Source: Blautia sp.
Lineage (GTDB): Bacteria > Bacillota > Clostridia > Lachnospirales > Lachnospiraceae
Assembly (NCBI GenBank): GCA_029257805.1
Contig: JARIAR010000028.1
Coordinates: 1 to 44,510 of the forward strand
Reading direction: 5' to 3'
Length of the DNA stretch: 44,510 nt
Shown here: piece after piece, positions 17,206 through 24,604 of the stretch
Layout of the letters: every line of letters begins with the position of its first letter
Numbering within the stretch: position 1 is the first letter of the stretch
Made by a program: the position numbers and the translations under genes
Notes under the pieces: generated by a model
Databases searched by the model: none
The model's input: the letters and a program-made list of their open reading frames with translations, nothing else
Told to the model about the DNA's origin: nothing

Positions 17206-18285
17206 ATGTATATTGAATCCATTCAGTTAAAAGATTTTCGTAATTATGAGTCGCTGGAATTGAAACTGGATAAAGGAACAAATATCTTTTATGGAGACAA
17301 TGCACAGGGAAAAACAAATATTCTGGAAGCGGTTTATCTTTGTGGAACGAGTAAATCTCATAAAGGAAGCAAAGATAAAGAAGTAATACGTTTTCAAAAA
17401 GAAGAAGCTCATATCCGTATGATAGTAAAGAAAGAAGGGATATCTTATAAACTAGATATGCATCTTAAAAAGAACCGAGCAAAAGGGGTTGCTATTAACG
17501 GACTGCCAATAAGGAAAGCAAGAGAGCTTCTTGGAGTTGTCAATCTTGTATTTTTCTCCCCCGAAGATTTAAATATTATAAAAAACGGGCCATCTGAGAG
17601 AAGACGTTTTCTGGATTTAGAATTATGTCAGCTGGATAATCTCTATTTGTCTGATCTTGCATCTTATAATCATATTGTAAATCAGAGAAATAAATTGTTA
17701 AAAGATTTATATAAAAATCCGGAACTTAAGGAAACACTTGATGTCTGGGATATGCAGATGGTAAATTACGGAAAAAAGATTATTGAAAAAAGAAAAGAGT
17801 TTATAGAGGAACTTAATGAAATTGTCCAGGAGATCCATGAAAATCTTACAGGAGGAAAAGAGAAGATTAATATTATATACGAACCTAATATTGAAGCCTG
17901 TGATTTTGAAAAAGGTCTTCTAAAAAACAGGGATCGTGATATAAAAATGAAATTATCTTCTACAGGTCCTCACAGAGATGATATGTGTGTTATGGTAAAT
18001 GGTATTGATATTCGTAAATTTGGATCTCAGGGACAACAGAGAACAGCAGCTCTCTCTATGAAGCTTTCAGAAATTTATCTTGTGAAAAAAAGAACGAAAG
18101 ATACCCCAATTCTTCTTTTGGATGATGTTCTTTCGGAATTAGACAGCAGCAGGCAGACATATCTTTTAGAAAGTATACATGATATACAGACCTTGATCAC
18201 ATGTACAGGATTAGATGATTTTATCAGTCATCAATTTGAAATTAATAAGGTTTTTAAAGTTGTACAGGGAACTGTAGAAAATTAA
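17206..18285 (+). CDS. recF: DNA replication and repair protein RecF
   Basis: RecF is an SMC-like ATPase that loads RecA at gaps with RecO and RecR. It has the normal length of 359 residues. Walker A is GDNAQGKTNILEAVY (about residues 31-45), the ABC-type signature is FGSQGQQRTAALSMKL, and Walker B is PILLLDDVLSELD. The N-terminal IQLKDFRNYESLEL is also typical. It is followed by a new promoter and a TPR/P-loop gene, and not by gyrB as in Bacillus; the small remB (yaaB) gene is also absent here. Confidence 0.98.
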   Translation: MYIESIQLKDFRNYESLELKLDKGTNIFYGDNAQGKTNILEAVYLCGTSKSHKGSKDKEVIRFQKEEAHIRMIVKKEGISYKLDMHLKKNRAKGVAINGLPIRKARELLGVVNLVFFSPEDLNIIKNGPSERRRFLDLELCQLDNLYLSDLASYNHIVNQRNKLLKDLYKNPELKETLDVWDMQMVNYGKKIIEKRKEFIEELNEIVQEIHENLTGGKEKINIIYEPNIEACDFEKGLLKNRDRDIKMKLSSTGPHRDDMCVMVNGIDIRKFGSQGQQRTAALSMKLSEIYLVKKRTKDTPILLLDDVLSELDSSRQTYLLESIHDIQTLITCTGLDDFISHQFEINKVFKVVQGTVEN

Positions 18286-18296
18286 AGGAAAGTGTT

Positions 18297-18325
18297 TTGA
18301 CAAGTATATGTGCATATGTTAAACT
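18297..18325 (+). promoter_or_regulatory. Promoter of the TPR/P-loop gene
   Basis: TTGACA and TAAACT are separated by 17 bases, in the 58-70 base gap after recF. The spacer holds a short perfect dyad (ATATG-TG-CATAT), a possible operator. This suggests that the following gene is controlled separately from dnaN-recF. Confidence 0.65.
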
Positions 18326-18355
18326 ACACATAATTATGGAAAGTTGGTGAAAATT

Positions 18356-20896
18356 TTGGATAAAGAAGAATTTCGAATCAAGCTTGAAGAAATTAATAAT
18401 TTAGTGGAGAAAAAAGATTACAAAGGCGCGATGGAAGTGGTAGACAGCATTGACTGGCGCCGTGTTAAAAATGTTCGGACCTTATGTGTTGTTGGAGAAA
18501 TCTATGCAGCAAATAAGAGATACGAGGACAGCCGCGAAATTTTTCTTCTTGCGTACCACAGAGCGCCAATAGGCAAAAATATTCTTTACCGTTTGATTGA
18601 AGTTTCTCTGAAAATGGGAGATATTGAGGAAGCTGTTGAATTTTTTGATGAATTTAAAGAAATAGCTCCAAATGACAATACCAAATACGTTTTGAAATAC
18701 AAAATATCCAAAGCAAAAAAGGTATCTCTTAATGAGCAGATTGCTATTTTGGAGGAATATAAAGAAAAAGAATTTACTGAAAAATGGACATACGAACTGG
18801 CCAAACTGTATTATAAAGCAGGAAATAAAGAAAAATGTCTTGAATTATGTAATGAACTGATTTTATGGTTCAGTGAAGGAACATACGTAATGAAGGCATA
18901 TGATTTAAAAATGCGTATGGGTGTTCTTTCCGGAGAAGAAAAAGAAAAATATGAGAAACAGTTTGTTCCAAAACTGTTGAAACCGGAAGATGCCAGGGCA
19001 TTAAAAGAAAACGCAGAAAAGAAAGAGATTTCTGAAGAAAAAACAGTTGCAGAACCGGAGCCGGATAAACCTCAGATTGAAAGTATTGAGATCCGAAATG
19101 ATAGAGATCTTGAAGGAGCACAAACCCTTCAGGAGAAAATATCAAAAGGTATCCGGGATATTTTCCGTGCGAAACAGACGGATGAAGATGATTTTTCAGA
19201 AATGGAAGAAGAATCTGATGACGTACAGGAAGAAATGATAAAAAGTTCTTCTTCTAATGAAGCATATGAAGAAATACCGGAACTTGAAGAAGAAGGTATA
19301 AAACCGGAACAGAAAGAAGAAAAGCAGGAAGTTCCGGAAGAAGATAAAAAAGAACCAAAATTTGATTTTTCACAGACGATCAGAATGCCGGAATTAAAAA
19401 TTCCGGAATCTATGCGGAATATGACCCCAGAGGAAGCACCAGAAGTAGAAGATATAAAACTGCAGGAAGACGTTCTTGAAAAAATAAACGAGACTCCGGA
19501 AGACAAAAAAAATGATTTTGACTTTAATCTTGAAGATACGATCCTTGCTGCTGCATCCGCTCAGGGCATAGAAATACCGGAAGAAAAAGAAGAGCCGGAA
19601 ATCGTGGCAGAACCTGTTGTAGAGGAAGAACCGGAAGTTTCTGTAAAAGATATAAAGGTTAAAGAAGATCCTGATTCGGAAAAAATTGCAGATTTAACAA
19701 TGGAAGATCTGGAAGAGGAAGAATTTACAGAAGAAGATCTGCGCCAGGCAGAAGCTGAATTTTTAAAAGGTCCGATGCATACACCGGAAGAAGAACCTGA
19801 AATAAAATTACCATTTGAAGAACCGGCAGCAAAACCGGAAGTACCGGATTTGGAAATGGAAGATCTTATTGAAAAGCAGCTTGCAGAAATAGAAGCAGGT
19901 GACGAAGAAGATGAGGAAGATGATTTTATCAAAAATCTTTTAAGTCAGAGCGAAGAGGATGAAGAAGAACCATTCCAGGAATTAGAAGAAGAGGAGCTTT
20001 CTTCACAGGAGGAAATGCTTCCGGAAGAGGAAGAATTTGCAGAAGAAAGTCTTTCTGAAGAAGATGAATTAGAGCGTTTTATAGACTCTATAAAAATTGG
20101 AGAGGAAGAAGAAGCGCTTGATATTGTTCCAAGAGAAAAAGAACTTCGAGAAGAAGAAAAGCAGCTGTTTACATATTTTGTAAAAATACCAGGTATGAAA
20201 GAACAGCTTGTGGGAGCTCTTTTAGATGCACAGCTGGCAGCAGCTGATCCGACATCAAAAACAGGTAATATTGTGGTAATGGGTGGAAGTGAAACAGGAA
20301 AGACAAGACTGATTTCAAGTTTGATTCCAGCTATTTGTAAAGAGCTGAACATGGAAGCATCCAGTGTTGCGTATGTTTTTGCAGAACAGATCAATGGAAA
20401 AGATATTCAGGGAATTATAAAAAAATTAGCAGGCGGTTTCTTTGTTATTGAAAATGCAAATCAGCTTGATCAGGAAACAGCAGAAAAGCTTAATGAAGCG
20501 ATGGAAGAAAATACAGCTGGTCTTACGGTTATTTTGGAAGATGAAAAAATCGGAATGAGAAAAATGCTTGCCAGATATCCAAAACTTGCAAAAAAATTTA
20601 CATCTATCGTGAATATCCCTGTTTTTACTAATGACGAACTTGCAAACTTTGCAAAAGTATATGCCAAAGAAAATGGATACAAAATTGATAATATGGGAAT
20701 GCTGGCTCTTTATAATCTGATCGGTATTAATCAGAAAGAGGATGAGCCTATGACAATAGGGGCTGTGAAAAACTTAATTGATACAGCAATTTCCAAATCA
20801 CAGGGTGGACGTCTTTTTAAGAAGAATCCATCTAAAAAAAGAATGGATCGAGAAGGATACATTGTTTTGTACGAAAAAGATTTCAGCGGTAAATAA
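18356..20896 (+). CDS. Large TPR / acidic-linker / degenerate AAA-like protein
   Basis: This roughly 846-residue cytoplasmic protein has three parts. The first ~200 residues look like TPR-type helical repeats (for example TLCVVGEIYAANKRYEDSRE and LAKLYYKAGNKEKCLELCNE). The middle, about 210-610, is very rich in Glu and Pro and should be disordered. The last ~230 hold a P-loop ATPase-like domain with Walker A GGSETGKT (about 643-650). The Walker B equivalent reads FFVIENANQL, lacking the usual acidic pair, and no clear arginine finger is visible. No ATG is available; TTG 18344, GTG 18347 or TTG 18356 could start it, and I chose the last because GGTGA precedes it. Function is unknown; it may be a scaffold. 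Confidence 0.85.
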   Translation: MDKEEFRIKLEEINNLVEKKDYKGAMEVVDSIDWRRVKNVRTLCVVGEIYAANKRYEDSREIFLLAYHRAPIGKNILYRLIEVSLKMGDIEEAVEFFDEFKEIAPNDNTKYVLKYKISKAKKVSLNEQIAILEEYKEKEFTEKWTYELAKLYYKAGNKEKCLELCNELILWFSEGTYVMKAYDLKMRMGVLSGEEKEKYEKQFVPKLLKPEDARALKENAEKKEISEEKTVAEPEPDKPQIESIEIRNDRDLEGAQTLQEKISKGIRDIFRAKQTDEDDFSEMEEESDDVQEEMIKSSSSNEAYEEIPELEEEGIKPEQKEEKQEVPEEDKKEPKFDFSQTIRMPELKIPESMRNMTPEEAPEVEDIKLQEDVLEKINETPEDKKNDFDFNLEDTILAAASAQGIEIPEEKEEPEIVAEPVVEEEPEVSVKDIKVKEDPDSEKIADLTMEDLEEEEFTEEDLRQAEAEFLKGPMHTPEEEPEIKLPFEEPAAKPEVPDLEMEDLIEKQLAEIEAGDEEDEEDDFIKNLLSQSEEDEEEPFQELEEEELSSQEEMLPEEEEFAEESLSEEDELERFIDSIKIGEEEEALDIVPREKELREEEKQLFTYFVKIPGMKEQLVGALLDAQLAAADPTSKTGNIVVMGGSETGKTRLISSLIPAICKELNMEASSVAYVFAEQINGKDIQGIIKKLAGGFFVIENANQLDQETAEKLNEAMEENTAGLTVILEDEKIGMRKMLARYPKLAKKFTSIVNIPVFTNDELANFAKVYAKENGYKIDNMGMLALYNLIGINQKEDEPMTIGAVKNLIDTAISKSQGGRLFKKNPSKKRMDREGYIVLYEKDFSGK

Positions 20897-20922
20897 AAAT
20901 TGATAAAAAGGAAGTATAAATT

Positions 20923-21798
20923 ATGACCAGACCATATCTTGGAAATCCTAAATATACCATTGAAGTTCTTCAAAAGTATGACTTTGCTTTCCAGAAGAGG
21001 TTTGGTCAAAATTTTTTAATTGACACACACGTTCTGGAAAAAATTATTGCGGCATCAGAAATTACAAAAGACGATTTCGTATTGGAAATCGGGCCGGGAA
21101 TTGGAACCATGACGCAATATCTGGCAGAAGCAGCAAGAGAGGTTGTTGCTGTTGAGATTGACCATACGCTTATTCCTATTTTAGGGGATACATTAAAAGA
21201 TTGGGATAATGTAACCATTATAAACGATGATGTTTTAAAAGTGGACATACGCAGGCTGGCTATTGAAAAAAATGGAGGAAAGCCCATTAAGGTAGTAGCA
21301 AATCTGCCGTATTATATTACAACACCTATCATCATGGGGTTATTTGAAAATCAGGTTCCAATAGATTCGATTACAATTATGGTTCAGAAAGAAGTGGCAG
21401 ACAGAATGCAGGTAGGACCGGGCACAAAAGATTATGGAGCCTTGTCTCTGGCAGTTCAGTATTATGCAAAACCGCAGATTGTAGCAAATGTTCCACCTAA
21501 CTGTTTTATGCCAAGACCGAAAGTTGGAAGTGCTGTGATTCGTCTTGAAAGATATGAACAGCCTCCGGTTGAAGTAAAAGATGAAAAATTAATGTTTAGG
21601 ATCATAAGGGCATCTTTTAATCAGAGAAGAAAAACTCTTGTAAATGGTCTTAAAAATTCACAGGAATTATCATATACAAAAGAAGAGATAGAACAGGTAT
21701 TGGAAAACTGTGGGGTTCCTTTGAATATCAGAGGGGAAGCTTTGAGCCTTGAAACATTTGCCAGTATATCCAATGGGTTTTATGAAATAAGAAGATAA
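20923..21798 (+). CDS. rsmA: 16S rRNA (adenine1518/1519-N6)-dimethyltransferase
   Basis: RsmA (KsgA) dimethylates two adjacent adenines near the 3' end of 16S rRNA late in 30S assembly. It is 291 residues, normal for the family. The SAM-binding motif is LEIGPGIGTMTQYLAE, the opening motif is FGQNFLID, and the catalytic NLPYYITTPII is present. The C-terminal helical domain has FNQRRKTLVNGL. AAAAGGAAG precedes the ATG by about 10 bases. It lies 26 bases after the TPR/P-loop gene and is probably cotranscribed with it, and a strong terminator follows. Confidence 0.98.
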   Translation: MTRPYLGNPKYTIEVLQKYDFAFQKRFGQNFLIDTHVLEKIIAASEITKDDFVLEIGPGIGTMTQYLAEAAREVVAVEIDHTLIPILGDTLKDWDNVTIINDDVLKVDIRRLAIEKNGGKPIKVVANLPYYITTPIIMGLFENQVPIDSITIMVQKEVADRMQVGPGTKDYGALSLAVQYYAKPQIVANVPPNCFMPRPKVGSAVIRLERYEQPPVEVKDEKLMFRIIRASFNQRRKTLVNGLKNSQELSYTKEEIEQVLENCGVPLNIRGEALSLETFASISNGFYEIRR

Positions 21799-21802
21799 AA
21801 CA

Positions 21803-21837
21803 AAAAAAGTATCCGGTGGCTAATCGGATACTTTTTT
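21803..21837 (+). terminator. Terminator after rsmA
   Basis: AAAGTATCCG pairs with CGGATACTTT around a 9-base loop, and a run of T follows. Confidence 0.9.
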
Positions 21838-21866
21838 ATACGTTTATAGTTTTAAAAGGAAGGAGA

Positions 21867-21891
21867 GTTGATTGCTTTAAATGCAATCAAC
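21867..21891 (+). repeat. Perfect 9-base hairpin before a small ORF
   Basis: GTTGATTGC and GCAATCAAC are exact complements around loop TTTAAAT. The hairpin starts right after a GGAAGGAGAG ribosome-binding-like sequence and ends three bases before the ATG at 21894. It could be an RNA switch on translation or a protein-binding palindrome. Confidence 0.65.
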
Positions 21892-21893
21892 AT

Positions 21894-22025
21894 ATGAAAA
21901 AGAAATTTTATAAAAATAATGTTGGCTGTATTATTTTTATAGTAGTAGTATATAAGGAAAATGTGATAGAACAATGTTTAACATATGAAAAAATAATGAA
22001 CGAATATCAAAAGTTTTGTGAATAA
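21894..22025 (+). CDS. Possible 43-residue membrane peptide
   Basis: The reading frame starts MKKKFYKNNVGC, continues with a hydrophobic stretch (IIFIVVVY) and ends in a charged tail. It has no ribosome-binding site of its own. However, a strong GGAAGGAGAG precedes TTG at 21868, which could open a nine-codon leader whose TGA stop overlaps this ATG as ATGA, allowing coupled translation. This may be a real toxin-like or regulatory small protein, or chance; protein-level evidence is absent. Confidence 0.25.
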   Translation: MKKKFYKNNVGCIIFIVVVYKENVIEQCLTYEKIMNEYQKFCE

Positions 22026-22129
22026 GATCTCGAAAAATGGGTTTTATATAAAGTTTACAAATGGATATAAATTTTGTGTTATAATAATCATAGTTTCGAA
22101 ACAAGAAGGTAAAACAGGAGGTAATAATC

Positions 22130-22573
22130 ATGAAAATAAAGAGATTAACAGCAGTATTAATGACAGCAGTTGTTCTTACCACAACTCCGGTTAGTGTTAT
22201 GGCATCTGCAGAAAGTCAGACAGAGGAAATTATTATGGATAACGTAGATACACTTTTATCTGATCCGGATAAGGTGGTAGATATTGTGGTTTATGTGAAA
22301 AATCTGATTGATCAGCAGCAGATCACAGAAGATCAGATCGCAAAAGGTGTTGATATGGCATCAGAGACATTGGGAATCAGTCTTACAGATGAAGAGAAGC
22401 AGTCTCTTGTTGATGTAGCTCAGAAAGTAATGGATATTAATATCGATGAAGATCAGCTTCGTTCCTATGTTTCAAAAGTATATGATAAGATGGAAAGCAT
22501 TGGCTTAGGAAAAGAAGAGGTAAAAGGCATTCTTCAGAAAATGATTGATTTTGCAAAAAGTATTTTAAGTTAA
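22130..22573 (+). CDS. Small secreted protein, DUF1002-like
   Basis: This is a 147-residue protein. A clear signal peptide (MKIKRLTAVLMTAVVLTTTP, cleavage likely after VMASA) is followed by an acidic helical domain. The block LGISLTDEEKQSLVDVAQKV and the following helix with YDKM resemble the C-terminal part of DUF1002 (YpuA-type) proteins, but the protein is short and the match is from memory. Function is unknown and it acts outside the membrane. ACAGGAGGTAATAATC precedes the ATG. It stands alone between the rsmA terminator and a non-coding stretch. Confidence 0.75.
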   Translation: MKIKRLTAVLMTAVVLTTTPVSVMASAESQTEEIIMDNVDTLLSDPDKVVDIVVYVKNLIDQQQITEDQIAKGVDMASETLGISLTDEEKQSLVDVAQKVMDINIDEDQLRSYVSKVYDKMESIGLGKEEVKGILQKMIDFAKSILS

Positions 22574-22852
22574 TAAAAAAAACATATAAAACAGACAAAT
22601 ACAAAAAGGAAACACGAGAAAGACATTGTTACTTATTTATAAAAAATGATAAAATAAAATAGGAAAAATATGCAAATAAAACAAAAGTTCATTATTTGTT
22701 CATTATTTGTTCATATTAGTCTGTTATGATAAAGTTAGTTCGAAAGAACGGATACGAAAAAAGTCGTAATGGTAACATTACACGTACAGTTTTTTCATAA
22801 TAATTGCCCCGGTAAACCACTGCCGGGGCACTCCTCGTTTTTAGGGAAGATA
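22574..22852. other. Intergenic region with direct repeats and a possible small RNA
   Basis: No protein gene is credible here. At 22688-22713 the 11-mer TTCATTATTTG occurs twice in tandem and a third partial copy follows. The last copy overlaps a candidate promoter, TTGTTC (22707-22712) and TAAAGT (22730-22735), spaced 17 bases. The region ends in a GC-rich hairpin at 22806-22829. Confidence 0.5.
22741..22842 (+). ncRNA. Candidate small RNA
   Basis: A transcript from the promoter above would hold a short stem (GTTC/GAAC), a GTAATG-GTAA-CATTAC hairpin and a strong GCCCCGG/CCGGGGC stem, with TTTTT eight bases after the last stem. That spacing is poor for a terminator. I recognise no known RNA family, and the RNA is hypothetical. 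Confidence 0.3.
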
Positions 22853-23503
22853 TTATTCATTTTTTTCCCCGTATTTCTGAATTTCTATATTAAGCTGTTC
22901 CATTTTTGCATCAAGATCAGATACAAATTCCGCACATTCCCTTAATTCTTTAGAAATATAATCAGGTCCGTCTCCTTCAAATTTATAATGCATTTTATGT
23001 TCCAGAGTTGCCCAGAAATCCTGTGCAACTGTTCGAATCTGAATTTCTACTTTTGTATCAACAACACTGTCGGAAAGAAATACAGGAACTGTTACAAGCA
23101 TATGATAACTGCGGTATCCGCTTTTTTTTGGAGTCTGCATGTAATCGCGGATGGAAAGGATGGTAAGATCGTTTTGATTGGCAATCATATCTGCTATTTT
23201 ATAAATATCAGACGTAAAAGAACAGGTGATACGGATACCTGCAATATCGTTTACATATCGAACCATGTTTTCAATACTGGAGTCATAATGGTAACGTTTT
23301 AGTTTTTTGACAATGCTTTCCGGTGTTTTGATCCTTGCTTTAACGTGTTCAATTGGATTGTATTTATGGCGGTGCTGAAATTCATCATTTAAAATATCAA
23401 TTTTTGTTTTAATTTGCTTTAAAGCTGATTTATAAAGAAAGATAACGGTATCCCAGTCATCGATTTCTTTAAAATCTCTTAACGGTACAGAATATTGTTT
23501 CAT
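22853..23503 (-). CDS. Small alarmone synthetase (GTP pyrophosphokinase, RelQ/YjbM-like)
   Basis: The protein would make (p)ppGpp or a related alarmone by moving pyrophosphate from ATP to GTP or GDP. It is about 216 residues, only a RelA/SpoT synthetase domain, with no HD hydrolase or TGS/ACT regions. Family blocks seen are VNDIAGIRITC, KKSGYRSYHMLV, VEIQIRT, DFWATLEHKMHYK, and a C-terminal helix with VSDLDAKMEQLN. I start at the second ATG because CAGGA is too near the first (23515). It is one of only two protein genes pointing toward the origin in this window. Confidence 0.93.
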   Translation of the reverse strand: MKQYSVPLRDFKEIDDWDTVIFLYKSALKQIKTKIDILNDEFQHRHKYNPIEHVKARIKTPESIVKKLKRYHYDSSIENMVRYVNDIAGIRITCSFTSDIYKIADMIANQNDLTILSIRDYMQTPKKSGYRSYHMLVTVPVFLSDSVVDTKVEIQIRTVAQDFWATLEHKMHYKFEGDGPDYISKELRECAEFVSDLDAKMEQLNIEIQKYGEKNE

Positions 23504-23571
23504 TTTTTTAACCATTCCTGAAATTTTTTGTTAGTGTAGGGCAAACTGCAAATAGAATTTACTCTCACTTT

Positions 23572-23600
23572 ATTATATCAATAACAGAAGGGGAATTCCA
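23572..23600 (-). promoter_or_regulatory. Candidate promoter of the alarmone synthetase gene
   Basis: On the minus strand TGATATAAT forms an extended -10 (23577-23572) with a weak -35 (TGGAAT) 17 bases away. It is divergent from the S1-gene promoter and only about 30 bases from it. Confidence 0.4.
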
Positions 23601-23609
23601 GTATAATTG

Positions 23610-23639
23610 TTTCCATTTCTGAAATGGATATGCTATAAT
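23610..23639 (+). promoter_or_regulatory. S1-gene promoter carrying a perfect palindrome
   Basis: An extended -10 (TGCTATAAT, with TATAAT at 23634-23639) pairs with a weak -35 (TTTCCA, 23610-23615) at 18 bases. The exact 17-base palindrome TCCATTTCTGAAATGGA (23612-23628) covers the -35 and half the spacer, the usual place for a repressor operator. Confidence 0.6.
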
Positions 23640-23675
23640 CACGATAATAAGAAATAGAAATGAGGAGTGTATAAA

Positions 23676-24581
23676 ATGGCAGAAACAATGAAGGATTATG
23701 AGGCAGAACTTGAGGCCTCTTTCAAAAAAATAGAAGAAGGAGACATTCTTACAGGGACTGTGATCAGTGTAGATGAAAAAGAAGTTATCCTTGATTTGAA
23801 ATATTATGCAGAGGGAATCATCCCGGTAGAAGAATACAGCAGAGAACCGGGATTTAATATAAAAGAGGAAATCCATGAGGGAGATGAAATTTCAGCTACT
23901 GTAATAAAAAAAGATGATGGACATGGAAATATCCTGTTATCCAGAATTGCAGCATCGGACGTTCTGGCATGGGACAAATTACAGGAATTAAAAGAATCCG
24001 GAGAGGTTATAGATGTTGTCGTAAAGGAAAGCGTAAATGGCGGTGTTGTTGCATATGTGGAAGATATAAGAGGCTTTATTCCGGCATCCAAACTTTCTTT
24101 ACAGTATGTGGAAAATACAGAGGAATATCTGAATCGCAGGATTCAGGTTCAGGTGTTTGATATAGAAAAGGAAAATAACAGGCTGATTCTTTCTGCAAAA
24201 GAAATCTTAAAAAAACAGGCAGAAGAAGAACGGAAAAACAAAGTTTCGAATCTCCAGACAGGCCTTATTACAGAAGGCATTGTGGAGAGCCTTCAGCCAT
24301 ATGGTGCTTTTATAAATCTTGGAAACGGGCTTTCCGGGCTTGTTCATATTTCTCAAATCTGTGAAAAAAGAATCAAAAAACCTTCAGAGATTCTTTCAGT
24401 AGGAGATAAGGTGAAAGTAAAAGTAACAGGTATTAAAGACGGGAAGATCAGCCTTAGCATCAAGGAAGCATCCGATATGATGGCAAAAGAAATTGAAGAA
24501 GAGGTAGTAGAACTTCCGGATTCCAAAGAAGAAGCAACAACATCTCTTGGTTCTCTTTTTGCAAATATAAAATTGAAATAG
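23676..24581 (+). CDS. S1-domain RNA-binding protein (ribosomal S1-like)
   Basis: This 301-residue protein has three S1/OB-fold domains at about residues 15-85, 100-170 and 190-260. The second has RGFIPASKLS and the third LSGLVHISQICEKRIKKP...VGDKVKVKV, the canonical S1 block. An acidic C-terminal tail follows. It is shorter than the six-domain Escherichia coli S1 and closer to the short S1-like proteins of Firmicutes. The likely job is binding mRNA in translation or decay; the exact role is not certain. The ATG at 23676 lies eight bases after GAGGAG. The next gene starts 23 bases downstream. Confidence 0.9.
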   Translation: MAETMKDYEAELEASFKKIEEGDILTGTVISVDEKEVILDLKYYAEGIIPVEEYSREPGFNIKEEIHEGDEISATVIKKDDGHGNILLSRIAASDVLAWDKLQELKESGEVIDVVVKESVNGGVVAYVEDIRGFIPASKLSLQYVENTEEYLNRRIQVQVFDIEKENNRLILSAKEILKKQAEEERKNKVSNLQTGLITEGIVESLQPYGAFINLGNGLSGLVHISQICEKRIKKPSEILSVGDKVKVKVTGIKDGKISLSIKEASDMMAKEIEEEVVELPDSKEEATTSLGSLFANIKLK

Positions 24582-24604
24582 TGGATAAAAAAGGATGGAT
24601 GTGA

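Noticed and set aside
19129..20394. Serine-rich minus-strand ORFs within the TPR/P-loop gene
   Set aside because: They are the reverse complement of the Glu-rich linker codons, so a composition effect.
21816..21893. Extension of the 43-residue ORF upstream to 21816
   Set aside because: It would start inside the rsmA terminator hairpin without a ribosome-binding site.
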